A DNA stretch of 13,115 nucleotides from an uncultured Clostridia bacterium (GTDB lineage Bacteria > Bacillota > Clostridia > TANB77 > CAG-508). Below, one piece after another: positions 6,115 to 13,115 of this stretch. Position 1 is the first letter of the stretch. Each line of letters opens with the position of its first letter. The position numbers were made by a program, and so were the translations under genes. The stretch covers positions 1 to 13,115 of the forward strand of contig CAOPQH010000033.1 of the NCBI GenBank assembly GCA_948505485.1, given 5' to 3'. The notes beneath the pieces were generated by a model that saw nothing but the letters and a program-made list of their open reading frames with translations, was not told the origin of the DNA and did no database searches.

Positions 6115-6441
6115 TTATTCATTTTCTGCTATTGTTTTTGCAAGTTTATATATTAATTTTTGTTTATCTGGAGAACATTTTTTTAATAATTCTGAAAATT
6201 CTTTATCAAGATATGTTTCAGAATTGCTAGAAGCACCGTTTAAAAGATAGCCTTCTGATACTTCTAATATTCCACATATTTGATTTAATCTTTTTAAATT
6301 TATACGAGAATTACCAGTTTCTACTCTACTTAAAAAGGCAACAGAAATATCAATTTTTTCAGATAGTTCTTCTTGAGTCATATTTTTTGCAAGCCTAGCT
6401 TGTCTAATTCTAGTACCTATTACATTATAGTCTAATGCCAT
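6115..6441 (-). CDS. Small XRE-family HTH transcriptional regulator, copy 2
   Basis: 108 residues starting MALDYNVIG. The start at ATG 6441 is chosen because AGGTG lies 6 bases before it; the GTG at 6450 is part of that SD region. The domain layout is that of copy 1: HTH at about residues 8-66 with recognition helix SVAFLSRVE at 33-41, then a helical tail. The 12 differences from copy 1 are mostly conservative (I7V, S10T, I17L, Q25E, R42T, V66L and six in the tail), so both copies look functional. It keeps the compact leader, probably the ancestral arrangement. It is divergent from the M23 peptidase gene, with the two control regions sharing 6442-6633, and so is a candidate regulator of that gene as well as of itself. 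Confidence 0.9.
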   Translation of the reverse strand: MALDYNVIGTRIRQARLAKNMTQEELSEKIDISVAFLSRVETGNSRINLKRLNQICGILEVSEGYLLNGASSNSETYLDKEFSELLKKCSPDKQKLIYKLAKTIAENE

Positions 6442-6512
6442 AAATATCACCTACCTTTTCAAAATATAGCATTAAAATAAAGTTTGATACAGAAACATAT
6501 AAATTTAAAATA

Positions 6513-6522
6513 ACTTATAAGT
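6513..6522. promoter_or_regulatory. Candidate operator upstream of XRE copy 2
   Basis: A perfect 10-base palindrome, ACTTATAAGT, lies 72 bases before the start codon, flanked by TA and AA that nearly extend the symmetry. It matches in position, though not exactly in sequence, the near-palindrome at 5983-6000 ahead of copy 1. No clear -35/-10 pair could be chosen for either XRE gene. Confidence 0.35.
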
Positions 6523-6546
6523 AAATAAAAATTAAAAAATTTATTT

Positions 6547-6592
6547 TCAAATGCATACATAATTTGCATTTGAGTAAAATATGTAGTATAAT
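6547..6592 (+). promoter_or_regulatory. Promoter of the M23 peptidase gene with overlapping inverted repeat
   Basis: TTGCAT (6564-6569) and a perfect TATAAT (6587-6592) are 17 bases apart. The inverted repeat TCAAATGCA (6547-6555) with TGCATTTGA (6565-6573), spacer 9 bases, is perfect over 9 bp and its right arm covers the -35. That is a typical place for a repressor to bind. It lies in the shared region with the divergent XRE copy 2. Confidence 0.6.
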
Positions 6593-6633
6593 AAGCGTTG
6601 GTCGCGTTAAAAACTTAAAAAAAGGAGTGTGTA

Positions 6634-7614
6634 ATTATTAGAATAAAAAAGCTAAAATACTATACTAAAGAGACCGCAAAACTTTTTAAAATTGCTTTAT
6701 TAGGATTAATATTAATAATCGCGATAATTTTATTTAAGTATAAACCCATGTATCTTGTTAAGTTGCAACAAGAAGATGTAGGATATATTAGTAATGAAAA
6801 AAATTTCAAAGAGATAATAAATAAAGAAATTTTAGAAAGTGATGAAAAAAATGTAGAATTTATTTCTATGAATGTTGAGCCACAGTATGAGATGAAATTG
6901 GTAAGTAGAAGTCAAGAATCATCAGAGCAAGCTATTTTATCTCAATTAAAAGATAATACTACAATAACATATAAGTTTTATGAAATTGCATTAAATGATA
7001 GTGAAAAAACTTATGTTAATACTTTAGAAGATGCAATAAATGTGGTTGATAAAATTAAACAAGAATATAAAGATGCAAAAGACTTACAAATTATGGAAAA
7101 ATATACAGAAAATAAAGAAGAAGTAGCAACTAGCTCAGTGGAAGTAGCTCAAAGTGATTTGAAAAATATAATTAATACAAAAGTAGAAAAAGAAGAAAGC
7201 AAACAACAGAGAACTATAGCAGATATAAGTGGTATAAAAATTTCGAGTATACCAGTAAAGGGGCAAATTACATCAAGATATGGTGAAGGTAGTAGAAGAA
7301 GAAGGTCTTCACATACTGGATTAGATATTGGAGCAAAATCAGGAACAGGTATTCATGTTGTTGCAGATGGAATAGTTACATTTGCTGGTACAAAAGGCTC
7401 TTATGGAAAGTTGGTAAAGGTTAATCATGGAAAAGGAGTAGAAACATGGTATGCACATTGTAGTAAAATTTATACAACTCAAGGAGCAAAAGTACAATCT
7501 GGAGATATCATTTCTGCAGTTGGATCAACAGGTAACTCAACAGGACCACATTTACATTTAGAAATAAGATTAAATGGTAATACAATAAATCCACAAAAAT
7601 ATTTATATAAATAA
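6634..7614 (+). CDS. Membrane-anchored M23 (LytM-type) zinc metallopeptidase, apparent ATT start
   Basis: A putative peptidoglycan endopeptidase of 326 residues if started at ATT 6634. The first in-frame ATG (6748) has no SD, and the 38 codons before it encode a basic stretch (RIKKLKYYTKET) plus the hydrophobic helix IALLGLILIIAIILF, a typical inside-out anchor. GGAG (6624-6627) lies 6 bases before ATT 6634 and 9 before ATT 6637; no ATG, GTG or TTG is available in frame. The domain outside the membrane has a Lys/Glu-rich linker, then the M23 core: HTGLD (His227, Asp231 zinc ligands), WYAH (His275), and GPHLH, where the second His (308) is the third ligand and the first (306) is catalytic. All catalytic residues are present. 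The domain ends at the C-terminus, and no G5 or LysM repeat is evident. It probably acts in cell-wall remodelling. Confidence 0.85.
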   Translation: MIRIKKLKYYTKETAKLFKIALLGLILIIAIILFKYKPMYLVKLQQEDVGYISNEKNFKEIINKEILESDEKNVEFISMNVEPQYEMKLVSRSQESSEQAILSQLKDNTTITYKFYEIALNDSEKTYVNTLEDAINVVDKIKQEYKDAKDLQIMEKYTENKEEVATSSVEVAQSDLKNIINTKVEKEESKQQRTIADISGIKISSIPVKGQITSRYGEGSRRRRSSHTGLDIGAKSGTGIHVVADGIVTFAGTKGSYGKLVKVNHGKGVETWYAHCSKIYTTQGAKVQSGDIISAVGSTGNSTGPHLHLEIRLNGNTINPQKYLYK

Positions 7615-7624
7615 AAAAATATAG

Positions 7625-7648
7625 GGGCGATTTTAATCGCCCATTTTT
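7625..7648 (+). terminator. Terminator of the M23 peptidase gene
   Basis: GGGCGAT (7625-7631) pairs perfectly with ATCGCCC (7636-7642), followed by ATTTTT. It begins 10 bases after the stop codon. Confidence 0.85.
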
Positions 7649-7714
7649 CATGTATTAAGGAAGTCATGCTGAATTTTTAATATATAAAACATATTGTAAC
7701 ATATACTTTTGAAG

Positions 7715-7765
7715 TGATAAAAATTTTATGGATTTTATTGACAATTTTTTATCATATTATATAAT
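7715..7765 (+). promoter_or_regulatory. adhE promoter with overlapping inverted repeat
   Basis: TTGACA (7738-7743) and TATAAT (7760-7765), both perfect, are 16 bases apart. An inverted repeat, TGATAAAAATT (7715-7725) with AATTTTTTATCA (7743-7754), brackets the -35 and enters the spacer; it matches over 11 bases with one extra A. It does not match the usual Rex operator (TTGTTAA...TTAACAA), the common redox control site of clostridial adhE. The promoter is firm; the operator is tentative. Confidence 0.7.
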
Positions 7766-7805
7766 GTAATGGATATACTAAAGATATATAAAGGGAGGTA
7801 CAAAA

Positions 7806-10412
7806 ATGTCAGAAGAAAATCTAGACAAAGAGGAAAAAGCAAAAAAAATGATTGACGATTTAGTAGAAAAAGCTAAAATTGCATCACAAGAATATTTAAA
7901 ATTAGATCAAGAAACTGTTGATAAAATAATAAAGGCGATGTCTATGGCTGGATTAGAGCATCATATGGAACTTGCCAAAATGGCAGTTGAAGAAACAGGA
8001 AGAGGAATTTATGAAGACAAAATTACAAAGAATATGTTTGCTACAGAATATATTTATCATAGTATAAAATATGAAAAGACAGTTGGAGTAATAAATGAAA
8101 ATGATGAGGAGGACTACGTAGAGATAGCAGAGCCTGTAGGTATTATTGCAGGTGTTACACCAGTTACAAATCCTACTTCAACAACAATGTTTAAATCTAT
8201 AATTTCAGCAAAAACAAGAAATGTAATAATATTTGGATTTCATCCATCAGCACAAAAATGTAGTGAAGCAGCAGCTAAAGTAGTAAGAGATGCAGCAATT
8301 AAAGCAGGCGCTCCAGAAAATTGTATTTTATGGGTACCAGAGCCATCAATAGAAGCAACAAGATTGCTAATGAACCATCCTAATGTTAGCTTAATTTTAG
8401 CAACAGGAGGAACTGGAATGGTAAAAGCTGCTTATTCTTGTGGAAAACCAGCTTTAGGTGTTGGACCAGGAAATGTTCCATGTTATATAGATAAAACTGC
8501 AAAATTAGAGACATCTGTAAATGATTTAGTAATGTCAAAATCATTTGATAATGGAATGATTTGTGCATCAGAGCAAGCAGTTTTAGTAGATAGAGAAATA
8601 TATGAAAAATTTGAAGAATTAATGAGAAATGCAGGATGCTATTTTGTTAGTCCAGAAGAAAAGGAAATGCTTAAAAATAGTATGTTTGAACATGTTGATG
8701 CATATAAACTAAAATCTCATGTTCCAGGACAAAGTTCATATCAAATTGCTAAAAATGCAGGATTTGAAGTGCCAGAAGATACCAAAGTATTAGTTGTATA
8801 TGAAGAAGGAATAGGAGAAGAGTATCCATTTTCTAAAGAAAAATTAAGTCCAGTTTTAGCATATTATATAGTCAAAGATGAAGAAGAAGGAATTTCAAAA
8901 TCAGAACAATTACTAGAGTTTGGTGGACTTGGGCACTCAGCTGTAGTTCATTCTGAAAATGATGATACAATATTAAAATTTTCTGAAAGATTAAAAGCAG
9001 GAAGAATCATAGTTAACTCACCATCAACACATGGTGGTATAGGAGATATTTATAATACAAATATGCCATCACTTACACTAGGTTGTGGATCATTTGGAGG
9101 AAATACAACAACTGCAAATGTTTCAAGTGTAAATTTAATAAATATAAAAAGAGTTGCGAAAAGGAGAGTTAATATGCAATGGTTTAAAATTCCAGAAAAG
9201 ATATATTTTGAGGCAGGTTCAATAGCATACTTAGAAAAAATGCCAGATATAGAAAGAGCATTTATAGTTACAGATCCAGGAATGGTACAATTTGGATATG
9301 TAGATAAAATTATATATCATTTAAGAAAAAGAGAAAAACATGTTCATTGTGAAATATTTAGTGAGGTAGAATCTGATCCATCATTTGATACTGTAAATAA
9401 AGGATTAGAAATGATGAATAATTTCAAGCCTGATGTAGTAATAGCATTAGGCGGAGGTAGTGCAATAGATGCAGCAAAAGGAATGTGGCTATTTTATGAA
9501 CATCCAGATGCTGATCCAGAAGGAATGAAGCTTAAGTTTATGGATATAAGAAAACGTACTTATAAATTTCCGAAACTTGGACAAAAAGCAAAAATGGTTG
9601 CAATTCCTACTACATCTGGAACTGGTTCAGAAGTAACATCATTTGCAGTTATAACAGATAAACAAAATAATAAAAAATATCCATTAGCAGACTATGAATT
9701 GACACCAGATGTAGCAATAGTTGATCCAGATTTAGTTATGAGCTTACCAAAAAGCATAACAGCAGATACAGGTTTAGATGTATTAACACATGCAATAGAA
9801 GCATATGTATCTGTAATGGCATCTGATTACACAGATGGATTATCAGAAAAAGCATCAGAATTAGTTATGAAATATTTGGTAGAAGCATATGAACATGGAG
9901 ATAATAAAATAGCAAGAGAAAAAATGCATAATGCAAGTACAATAGCAGGAATGTCATTTACAAATGCATTTTTAGGTATAAATCACTCATTAGCTCATAA
10001 AATTGGGGCAGAATTCCATTTACCACATGGAAGAATAAATGCGATTTTATTGCCTTATGTAATAAGATATAACAGCACAAAACCAACGAAGTTTGTTTCA
10101 TTCCCTAAATATGAATATTATATAGCTGATAGAAAATATGCTGAGTTAGCTAAGAAAATAGGACTAAAGGCGGAAACAGTAGAAGAGGGGATAGATTCAT
10201 TAATAAAAGCAATACAAGAATTAATTGAAAAATTAAATTTACCAAAATCTTTCCAAGAAGCTGGAATTGATGAACAAGAATTTTTATCAAAAATTGATTT
10301 ACTTGCAGACAGAGCATTTGAAGACCAATGTACAACAGCTAATCCAAGGGTACCAATTGTTGAAGAAATGAAGCAAATTCTTTTAGATAGTTATTATGGA
10401 AAAGAGGTTTAA
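7806..10412 (+). CDS. adhE: Bifunctional acetaldehyde-CoA/alcohol dehydrogenase AdhE
   Basis: A full-length 868-residue fusion that reduces acetyl-CoA to acetaldehyde and then ethanol with two NADH, recycling NAD+ in fermentation. The N-terminal CoA-acylating aldehyde dehydrogenase domain (about 1-445) carries the catalytic Cys253 in NGMICASEQ, and VGPGN at 219-223. The linker leads to an iron-type alcohol dehydrogenase (about 457-868) with the nucleotide motif ALGGGSAID (547-555) and iron ligands Asp658, His662, His727 and His741, spaced almost as in E. coli AdhE. The SD GGAGG (7794-7798) lies 7 bases before the ATG. Family members assemble into cytoplasmic filaments (spirosomes). It is a single-gene unit with its own promoter and terminator. 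A strong internal SD and ATG occur at the domain junction (9159-9176); see findings. Confidence 0.97.
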   Translation: MSEENLDKEEKAKKMIDDLVEKAKIASQEYLKLDQETVDKIIKAMSMAGLEHHMELAKMAVEETGRGIYEDKITKNMFATEYIYHSIKYEKTVGVINENDEEDYVEIAEPVGIIAGVTPVTNPTSTTMFKSIISAKTRNVIIFGFHPSAQKCSEAAAKVVRDAAIKAGAPENCILWVPEPSIEATRLLMNHPNVSLILATGGTGMVKAAYSCGKPALGVGPGNVPCYIDKTAKLETSVNDLVMSKSFDNGMICASEQAVLVDREIYEKFEELMRNAGCYFVSPEEKEMLKNSMFEHVDAYKLKSHVPGQSSYQIAKNAGFEVPEDTKVLVVYEEGIGEEYPFSKEKLSPVLAYYIVKDEEEGISKSEQLLEFGGLGHSAVVHSENDDTILKFSERLKAGRIIVNSPSTHGGIGDIYNTNMPSLTLGCGSFGGNTTTANVSSVNLINIKRVAKRRVNMQWFKIPEKIYFEAGSIAYLEKMPDIERAFIVTDPGMVQFGYVDKIIYHLRKREKHVHCEIFSEVESDPSFDTVNKGLEMMNNFKPDVVIALGGGSAIDAAKGMWLFYEHPDADPEGMKLKFMDIRKRTYKFPKLGQKAKMVAIPTTSGTGSEVTSFAVITDKQNNKKYPLADYELTPDVAIVDPDLVMSLPKSITADTGLDVLTHAIEAYVSVMASDYTDGLSEKASELVMKYLVEAYEHGDNKIAREKMHNASTIAGMSFTNAFLGINHSLAHKIGAEFHLPHGRINAILLPYVIRYNSTKPTKFVSFPKYEYYIADRKYAELAKKIGLKAETVEEGIDSLIKAIQELIEKLNLPKSFQEAGIDEQEFLSKIDLLADRAFEDQCTTANPRVPIVEEMKQILLDSYYGKEV
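9159..9176 (+). promoter_or_regulatory. Internal ribosome binding site and ATG at the ADH domain boundary of adhE
   Basis: AAAAGGAGAG (9159-9168) precedes an in-frame ATG (9174-9176, codon 457) by 7 bases counted from GGAG. The ATG is the first residue of the alcohol dehydrogenase domain (MQWFKIPEKIYFEAGS). It would yield a free 412-residue ADH. The SD is encoded by the codons for Lys-Arg-Arg, so it may be incidental. Confidence 0.4.
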
Positions 10413-10430
10413 AATATATTTGAAAATATA

Positions 10431-10464
10431 AAAAAAGGTTCTATATATAAATAGAACCTTTTTT
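10431..10464 (+). terminator. Terminator of adhE
   Basis: AAAAAAGGTTCTAT (10431-10444) pairs perfectly with ATAGAACCTTTTTT (10451-10464) across a 6-base loop, with the T-run in the stem. It lies 19 bases after the stop codon. Confidence 0.88.
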
Positions 10465-10480
10465 CACATAAAAAGGTGGA

Positions 10481-10509
10481 TTTATGTAAAATTCGTCGAA
10501 TAATATAAT
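10481..10509 (+). promoter_or_regulatory. Possible promoter of the dnaG-rpoD operon
   Basis: A perfect TATAAT (10504-10509) lies 17 bases after a weak -35 TTTATG (10481-10486). It is in the only gap between the adhE terminator and dnaG, so a promoter is expected here. Confidence 0.45.
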
Positions 10510-10542
10510 TGTGTATAAAATTTTGGAGAAAGTGAGGTAAAA

Positions 10543-12330
10543 ATGATACGATATAGTGATGAAATCATTGATGAAGTAAGGCAAAGCATAGATATAGTAG
10601 ATATAATATCACAATATGTTCATTTAAAAAGAAGTGGTAGAAATTATTTTGGACTATGTCCATTTCATAACGAAAAGTCACCTTCTTTTTCAGTTTCACC
10701 AGATAAACAAATATTTCACTGTTTTGGTTGTGGAGTAGGAGGAAATGTATTTACATTTTTAACGAAAATAGAAGGAATTGGCTTTAAAGAAGTATTAGAG
10801 CAACTAGCAGAAAGAGCAAATATACAATTACCAAAACTAGAAAATAATATAGATAATGCAAAAGAAGAATTAAAAGCAAAAGTATATAAAGTTAATGAAT
10901 TTGCACTAAATTATTTCCATAAAAATTTATATACACCAAAAGCGAAAATGGCACAAGAATATATAAAAAAAAGAAAACTAAATAATGAAACTTTAAAAAC
11001 TTTTAAACTAGGATTTTCTGGAAATTTTGATGAATTATATAAAGCACTAAAAAAAGAGGGATTTGAAGAAAAAGAAATTTTAGAGTCAGGTTTGGTAAAC
11101 AAAAACGAAAAAGGCTTATATATTGATAGATACAGAAACAGACTAATGTTTCCAATATTTGATGTAAGAAATAGAATTATAGCCTTCGGAGGAAGAGTGC
11201 TAGATGATTCAAAACCGAAATATATTAACTCTCCAGAAAATATAGTTTATAGCAAAAGTAGAAATTTATTTGGATTAAATGTTGCAAAAAAAGGAGATAC
11301 TAAGAGAATACTAATAGTAGAAGGATATATAGATGTTATATCACTTCATCAAAGAGGGATTACAAATGTGGTTGCTCCTTTAGGAACAGCGCTTACGCAA
11401 CAACAAGGATGGTTACTTAGAAAAAGTTCAGAACAAATAATATTAAGTTTTGATTCAGATGGAGCTGGACAGACTGCGATAAATAGATCAATAGATATTT
11501 TAAAAAACATGGGATGTGACCTTAGAATATTGCAAATGGACGGAGCAAAAGACCCAGATGAGTATATAATCAAATATGGCAGTGCTAGATTCACAAAACT
11601 TATGAATGAAGCAATATCATTAGTCGAATTTAAAGTAAAACTTTTAAAAAGAGATATAGATTTAAATAACACTAATGATAAAATAAAATTTTTAAATGAA
11701 ATAGCTAAAATACTATCTAATGTGGATAATAAGATGGAACAAGAGGTATATATAGATAAAATATCAAAAGAATATGATATATCAAAAGAATCTATATATG
11801 CTCAAGTTAATAAATTGAATTATTCTAATTCTAAAGACAGCAAAATATTAGAAAGGCCTAAGCCTGTTTTGAAATTAAAAAAAGTAGAAAATTCAGAAGA
11901 AATAGTTGATGAAGACATAAAAAAAAGAGAAAACACTATAATCTCACTATTGTTAACACCTGAAACTAAAACATATGAAACAATAAAAGATATTATAAAG
12001 CCTAATGACTTCAAGTATAATATAAATAAAATTATAGTAACAAAATTGTATGAAGAATTAGAAAAAGGAAACATTAATATAAATAGTATGATAGATAAAT
12101 TTGATGAAGAAATAAAAAATCATCTAACAATGATAATGACATATGATTTTGAAATAACAGATGTAAGTAAAGCGATAGAAGATATAATACAAATATATCA
12201 AAAAGAGAAGTTAAATAATAGAAAATTAGAAATATTAAAAATACTTGAAGAAAATTCAGAAATTGAAAACAGAAAAGAATTAGAAAGAGAGCTAAGTGAA
12301 ATAATTATTAAATTAGCTAAAACTAAATAG
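10543..12330 (+). CDS. dnaG: DNA primase DnaG
   Basis: 595 residues, normal length. It makes the RNA primers for chromosome replication at the fork, working with the replicative helicase. The N-terminal zinc domain has Cys39, His42, Cys60 and Cys63 (CPFH ... CFGC). The catalytic core (about 110-420) contains RNRLMFPIFD (198-207), AFGGR (214-218) and KYINSPE (226-232). The TOPRIM motifs follow: VEGYIDV with Glu260, and FDSDGAG with Asp304 and Asp306, which bind the metals. The lysine-rich C-terminal part (about 430-595) should be the helicase-binding domain; it is poorly conserved in this family, and I assign it by position only. The SD GAGG (10534-10537) lies 5 bases before the ATG. It is followed after 12 bases by rpoD, the conserved bacterial pairing. 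Confidence 0.97.
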   Translation: MIRYSDEIIDEVRQSIDIVDIISQYVHLKRSGRNYFGLCPFHNEKSPSFSVSPDKQIFHCFGCGVGGNVFTFLTKIEGIGFKEVLEQLAERANIQLPKLENNIDNAKEELKAKVYKVNEFALNYFHKNLYTPKAKMAQEYIKKRKLNNETLKTFKLGFSGNFDELYKALKKEGFEEKEILESGLVNKNEKGLYIDRYRNRLMFPIFDVRNRIIAFGGRVLDDSKPKYINSPENIVYSKSRNLFGLNVAKKGDTKRILIVEGYIDVISLHQRGITNVVAPLGTALTQQQGWLLRKSSEQIILSFDSDGAGQTAINRSIDILKNMGCDLRILQMDGAKDPDEYIIKYGSARFTKLMNEAISLVEFKVKLLKRDIDLNNTNDKIKFLNEIAKILSNVDNKMEQEVYIDKISKEYDISKESIYAQVNKLNYSNSKDSKILERPKPVLKLKKVENSEEIVDEDIKKRENTIISLLLTPETKTYETIKDIIKPNDFKYNINKIIVTKLYEELEKGNININSMIDKFDEEIKNHLTMIMTYDFEITDVSKAIEDIIQIYQKEKLNNRKLEILKILEENSEIENRKELERELSEIIIKLAKTK

Positions 12331-12342
12331 GAGAGGATTATA

Positions 12343-13115
12343 ATGAAAAACAAGAAAGAAGAATTGAAAGAAAATATAGATAAAGTAGAAGATGTAAAAA
12401 AAGTAAAAAAAGATGCAAAAACTAAAAAAGAAAATAGCAAAAATAAGAAAGTAGAAACAAAAAATGATATAAAAGAAGAGAAAAGGAAAGATAAAAAAAC
12501 AGAAAAAGAAATAGAAGAAAAAGAAAAAGAAAATTCAAATAATAAAGAAACAAACAAAATAGATGAAAATGTAAAGAAAGAAAAAGTAAATAAAATACTA
12601 CAAAAAGCTAAAGAAAATGGTAAAATAACATATGGAGAATTAGCAACAGAATTAGATGATGTAAATCCAGATCAAATAGATGAAGTATTTGATGAATTTG
12701 AGAAAATGGGAGTAGATCTTTTAAAAGAAGATTTTGATGATGAAGAACCTGATATAGAAGACTTAAAAGAAGTTGAAAATTTAAAATTAGATCAAATAAC
12801 TGAATCAAATTATGAAGGAATAAATGTAGATGACCCTGTAAGAATGTACCTAAGAGAAATTGGAAGAATTTCATTATTAACATATGAACAAGAATTAGAA
12901 TTAGCAAAAAGAATATTAGACAATGATGAAGAAGCAAAGCAAGAATTGGCAGAATCGAATTTAAGATTGGTTGTTAGTATAGCAAAGAAATATGTAGGAA
13001 GAGGAATGTTATTTTTAGATTTAATTCAAGAAGGAAATATGGGACTTATAAAAGCAGTAGAAAAATTTGATTATACAAAAGGATTTAAATTTAGTACCTA
13101 TGCAACTTGGTGGAT
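12343..13115 (+). CDS. rpoD: Primary sigma factor RpoD/SigA, N-terminal part (runs off the window)
   Basis: 257 full codons are visible; the 3' end lies outside. The SD AGGAGAGG (12329-12336) overlaps the dnaG stop codon and ends 6 bases before the ATG, so the two genes are co-transcribed and probably coupled. Residues 1-80 are a low-complexity charged extension in which 61 of 80 residues are Lys, Glu, Asp or Asn. Residues 81-125 look like region 1.1 (KILQKAKENGKITYGEL onward), followed by an acidic stretch. Region 1.2 starts at DPVRMYLREIGRISLLT (164-180). Region 2 follows with LRLVVSIAKKYVGRG, LDLIQEGNMGLIKAVEKFD and FKFSTYATWW, the core-binding and promoter-melting segments. It directs RNA polymerase to housekeeping promoters such as the TTGACA/TATAAT sites seen here. 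Confidence 0.96.
   Translation, partial: MKNKKEELKENIDKVEDVKKVKKDAKTKKENSKNKKVETKNDIKEEKRKDKKTEKEIEEKEKENSNNKETNKIDENVKKEKVNKILQKAKENGKITYGELATELDDVNPDQIDEVFDEFEKMGVDLLKEDFDDEEPDIEDLKEVENLKLDQITESNYEGINVDDPVRMYLREIGRISLLTYEQELELAKRILDNDEEAKQELAESNLRLVVSIAKKYVGRGMLFLDLIQEGNMGLIKAVEKFDYTKGFKFSTYATWW

Noticed and set aside
6026..6250. Open frame of 74 codons on the plus strand
   Set aside because: It lies antisense over the terminator and 3' part of XRE copy 2, has no SD and matches no family; a shadow of the real gene.
5429..6441. Prophage or toxin-antitoxin origin for the two XRE genes
   Set aside because: No integrase, excisionase, toxin or phage gene is adjacent, and small standalone XRE regulators are common chromosomal genes in Clostridia.
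12198..12557. Long Ser/Phe-rich open frame on the minus strand over the dnaG end and rpoD start
   Set aside because: It is the antisense reading of Lys/Glu-rich coding sequence, with no SD and no family resemblance.

Overview
The window is strongly AT-rich with A/T-ending codons (AGA for Arg, ATA for Ile, GGA for Gly), strong Shine-Dalgarno (SD) sites and consensus sigma-A promoters. The gene set (tandem small XRE regulators, M23 membrane peptidase, bifunctional AdhE, dnaG-rpoD pair) fits a low-GC, probably fermentative anaerobic Firmicute of the Clostridia type. I cannot name a genus from the sequence alone.

Layout. Positions 2-925 hold the 3' part of a WG-repeat protein, closed by a strong terminator. 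A gene-free stretch (955-1279) carries a cluster of four related units arranged as two direct copies facing two inverted copies. Next come a patatin-like phospholipase (1280-2134) and a group I cysteine desulfurase (2233-3366). They are followed convergently, with only 11 bases between, by a COG2509-type FAD-dependent oxidoreductase (3378-4931, minus). A divergent consensus promoter drives tRNA-Gly(UCC) at 5109-5183. Positions 5184-6633 are a regulatory patch: terminator-like hairpins, an 11-base direct repeat beside the tRNA, and two near-identical XRE repressors on the minus strand (5429-5755 and 6115-6441). The rest of the window is on the plus strand: an M23 peptidase anchored by an N-terminal helix (6634-7614), adhE (7806-10412), dnaG (10543-12330) and the start of rpoD (12343 to the window edge).

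How the parts relate. dnaG and rpoD are the conserved macromolecular-synthesis pair and are tightly coupled. AdhE is the acetyl-CoA to ethanol enzyme and has its own promoter and terminator. The second XRE gene is divergent from the peptidase, whose -35 box lies in a 9-bp inverted repeat, so local control is plausible but unproven.

Most unusual points. The peptidase seems to start at an ATT codon: its membrane anchor is encoded upstream of the first in-frame ATG, just behind a good SD. The first XRE gene has about 160 bases of hairpin-rich sequence inserted between its ancestral upstream region and its start codon. That insert leaves the old SD stranded, supplies a new one, and can form alternative pairings that would mask the new SD. 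The adhE message carries a strong internal SD and ATG exactly at the start of the alcohol dehydrogenase domain. No complete mobile element, CRISPR array or obvious new multi-gene system is present.
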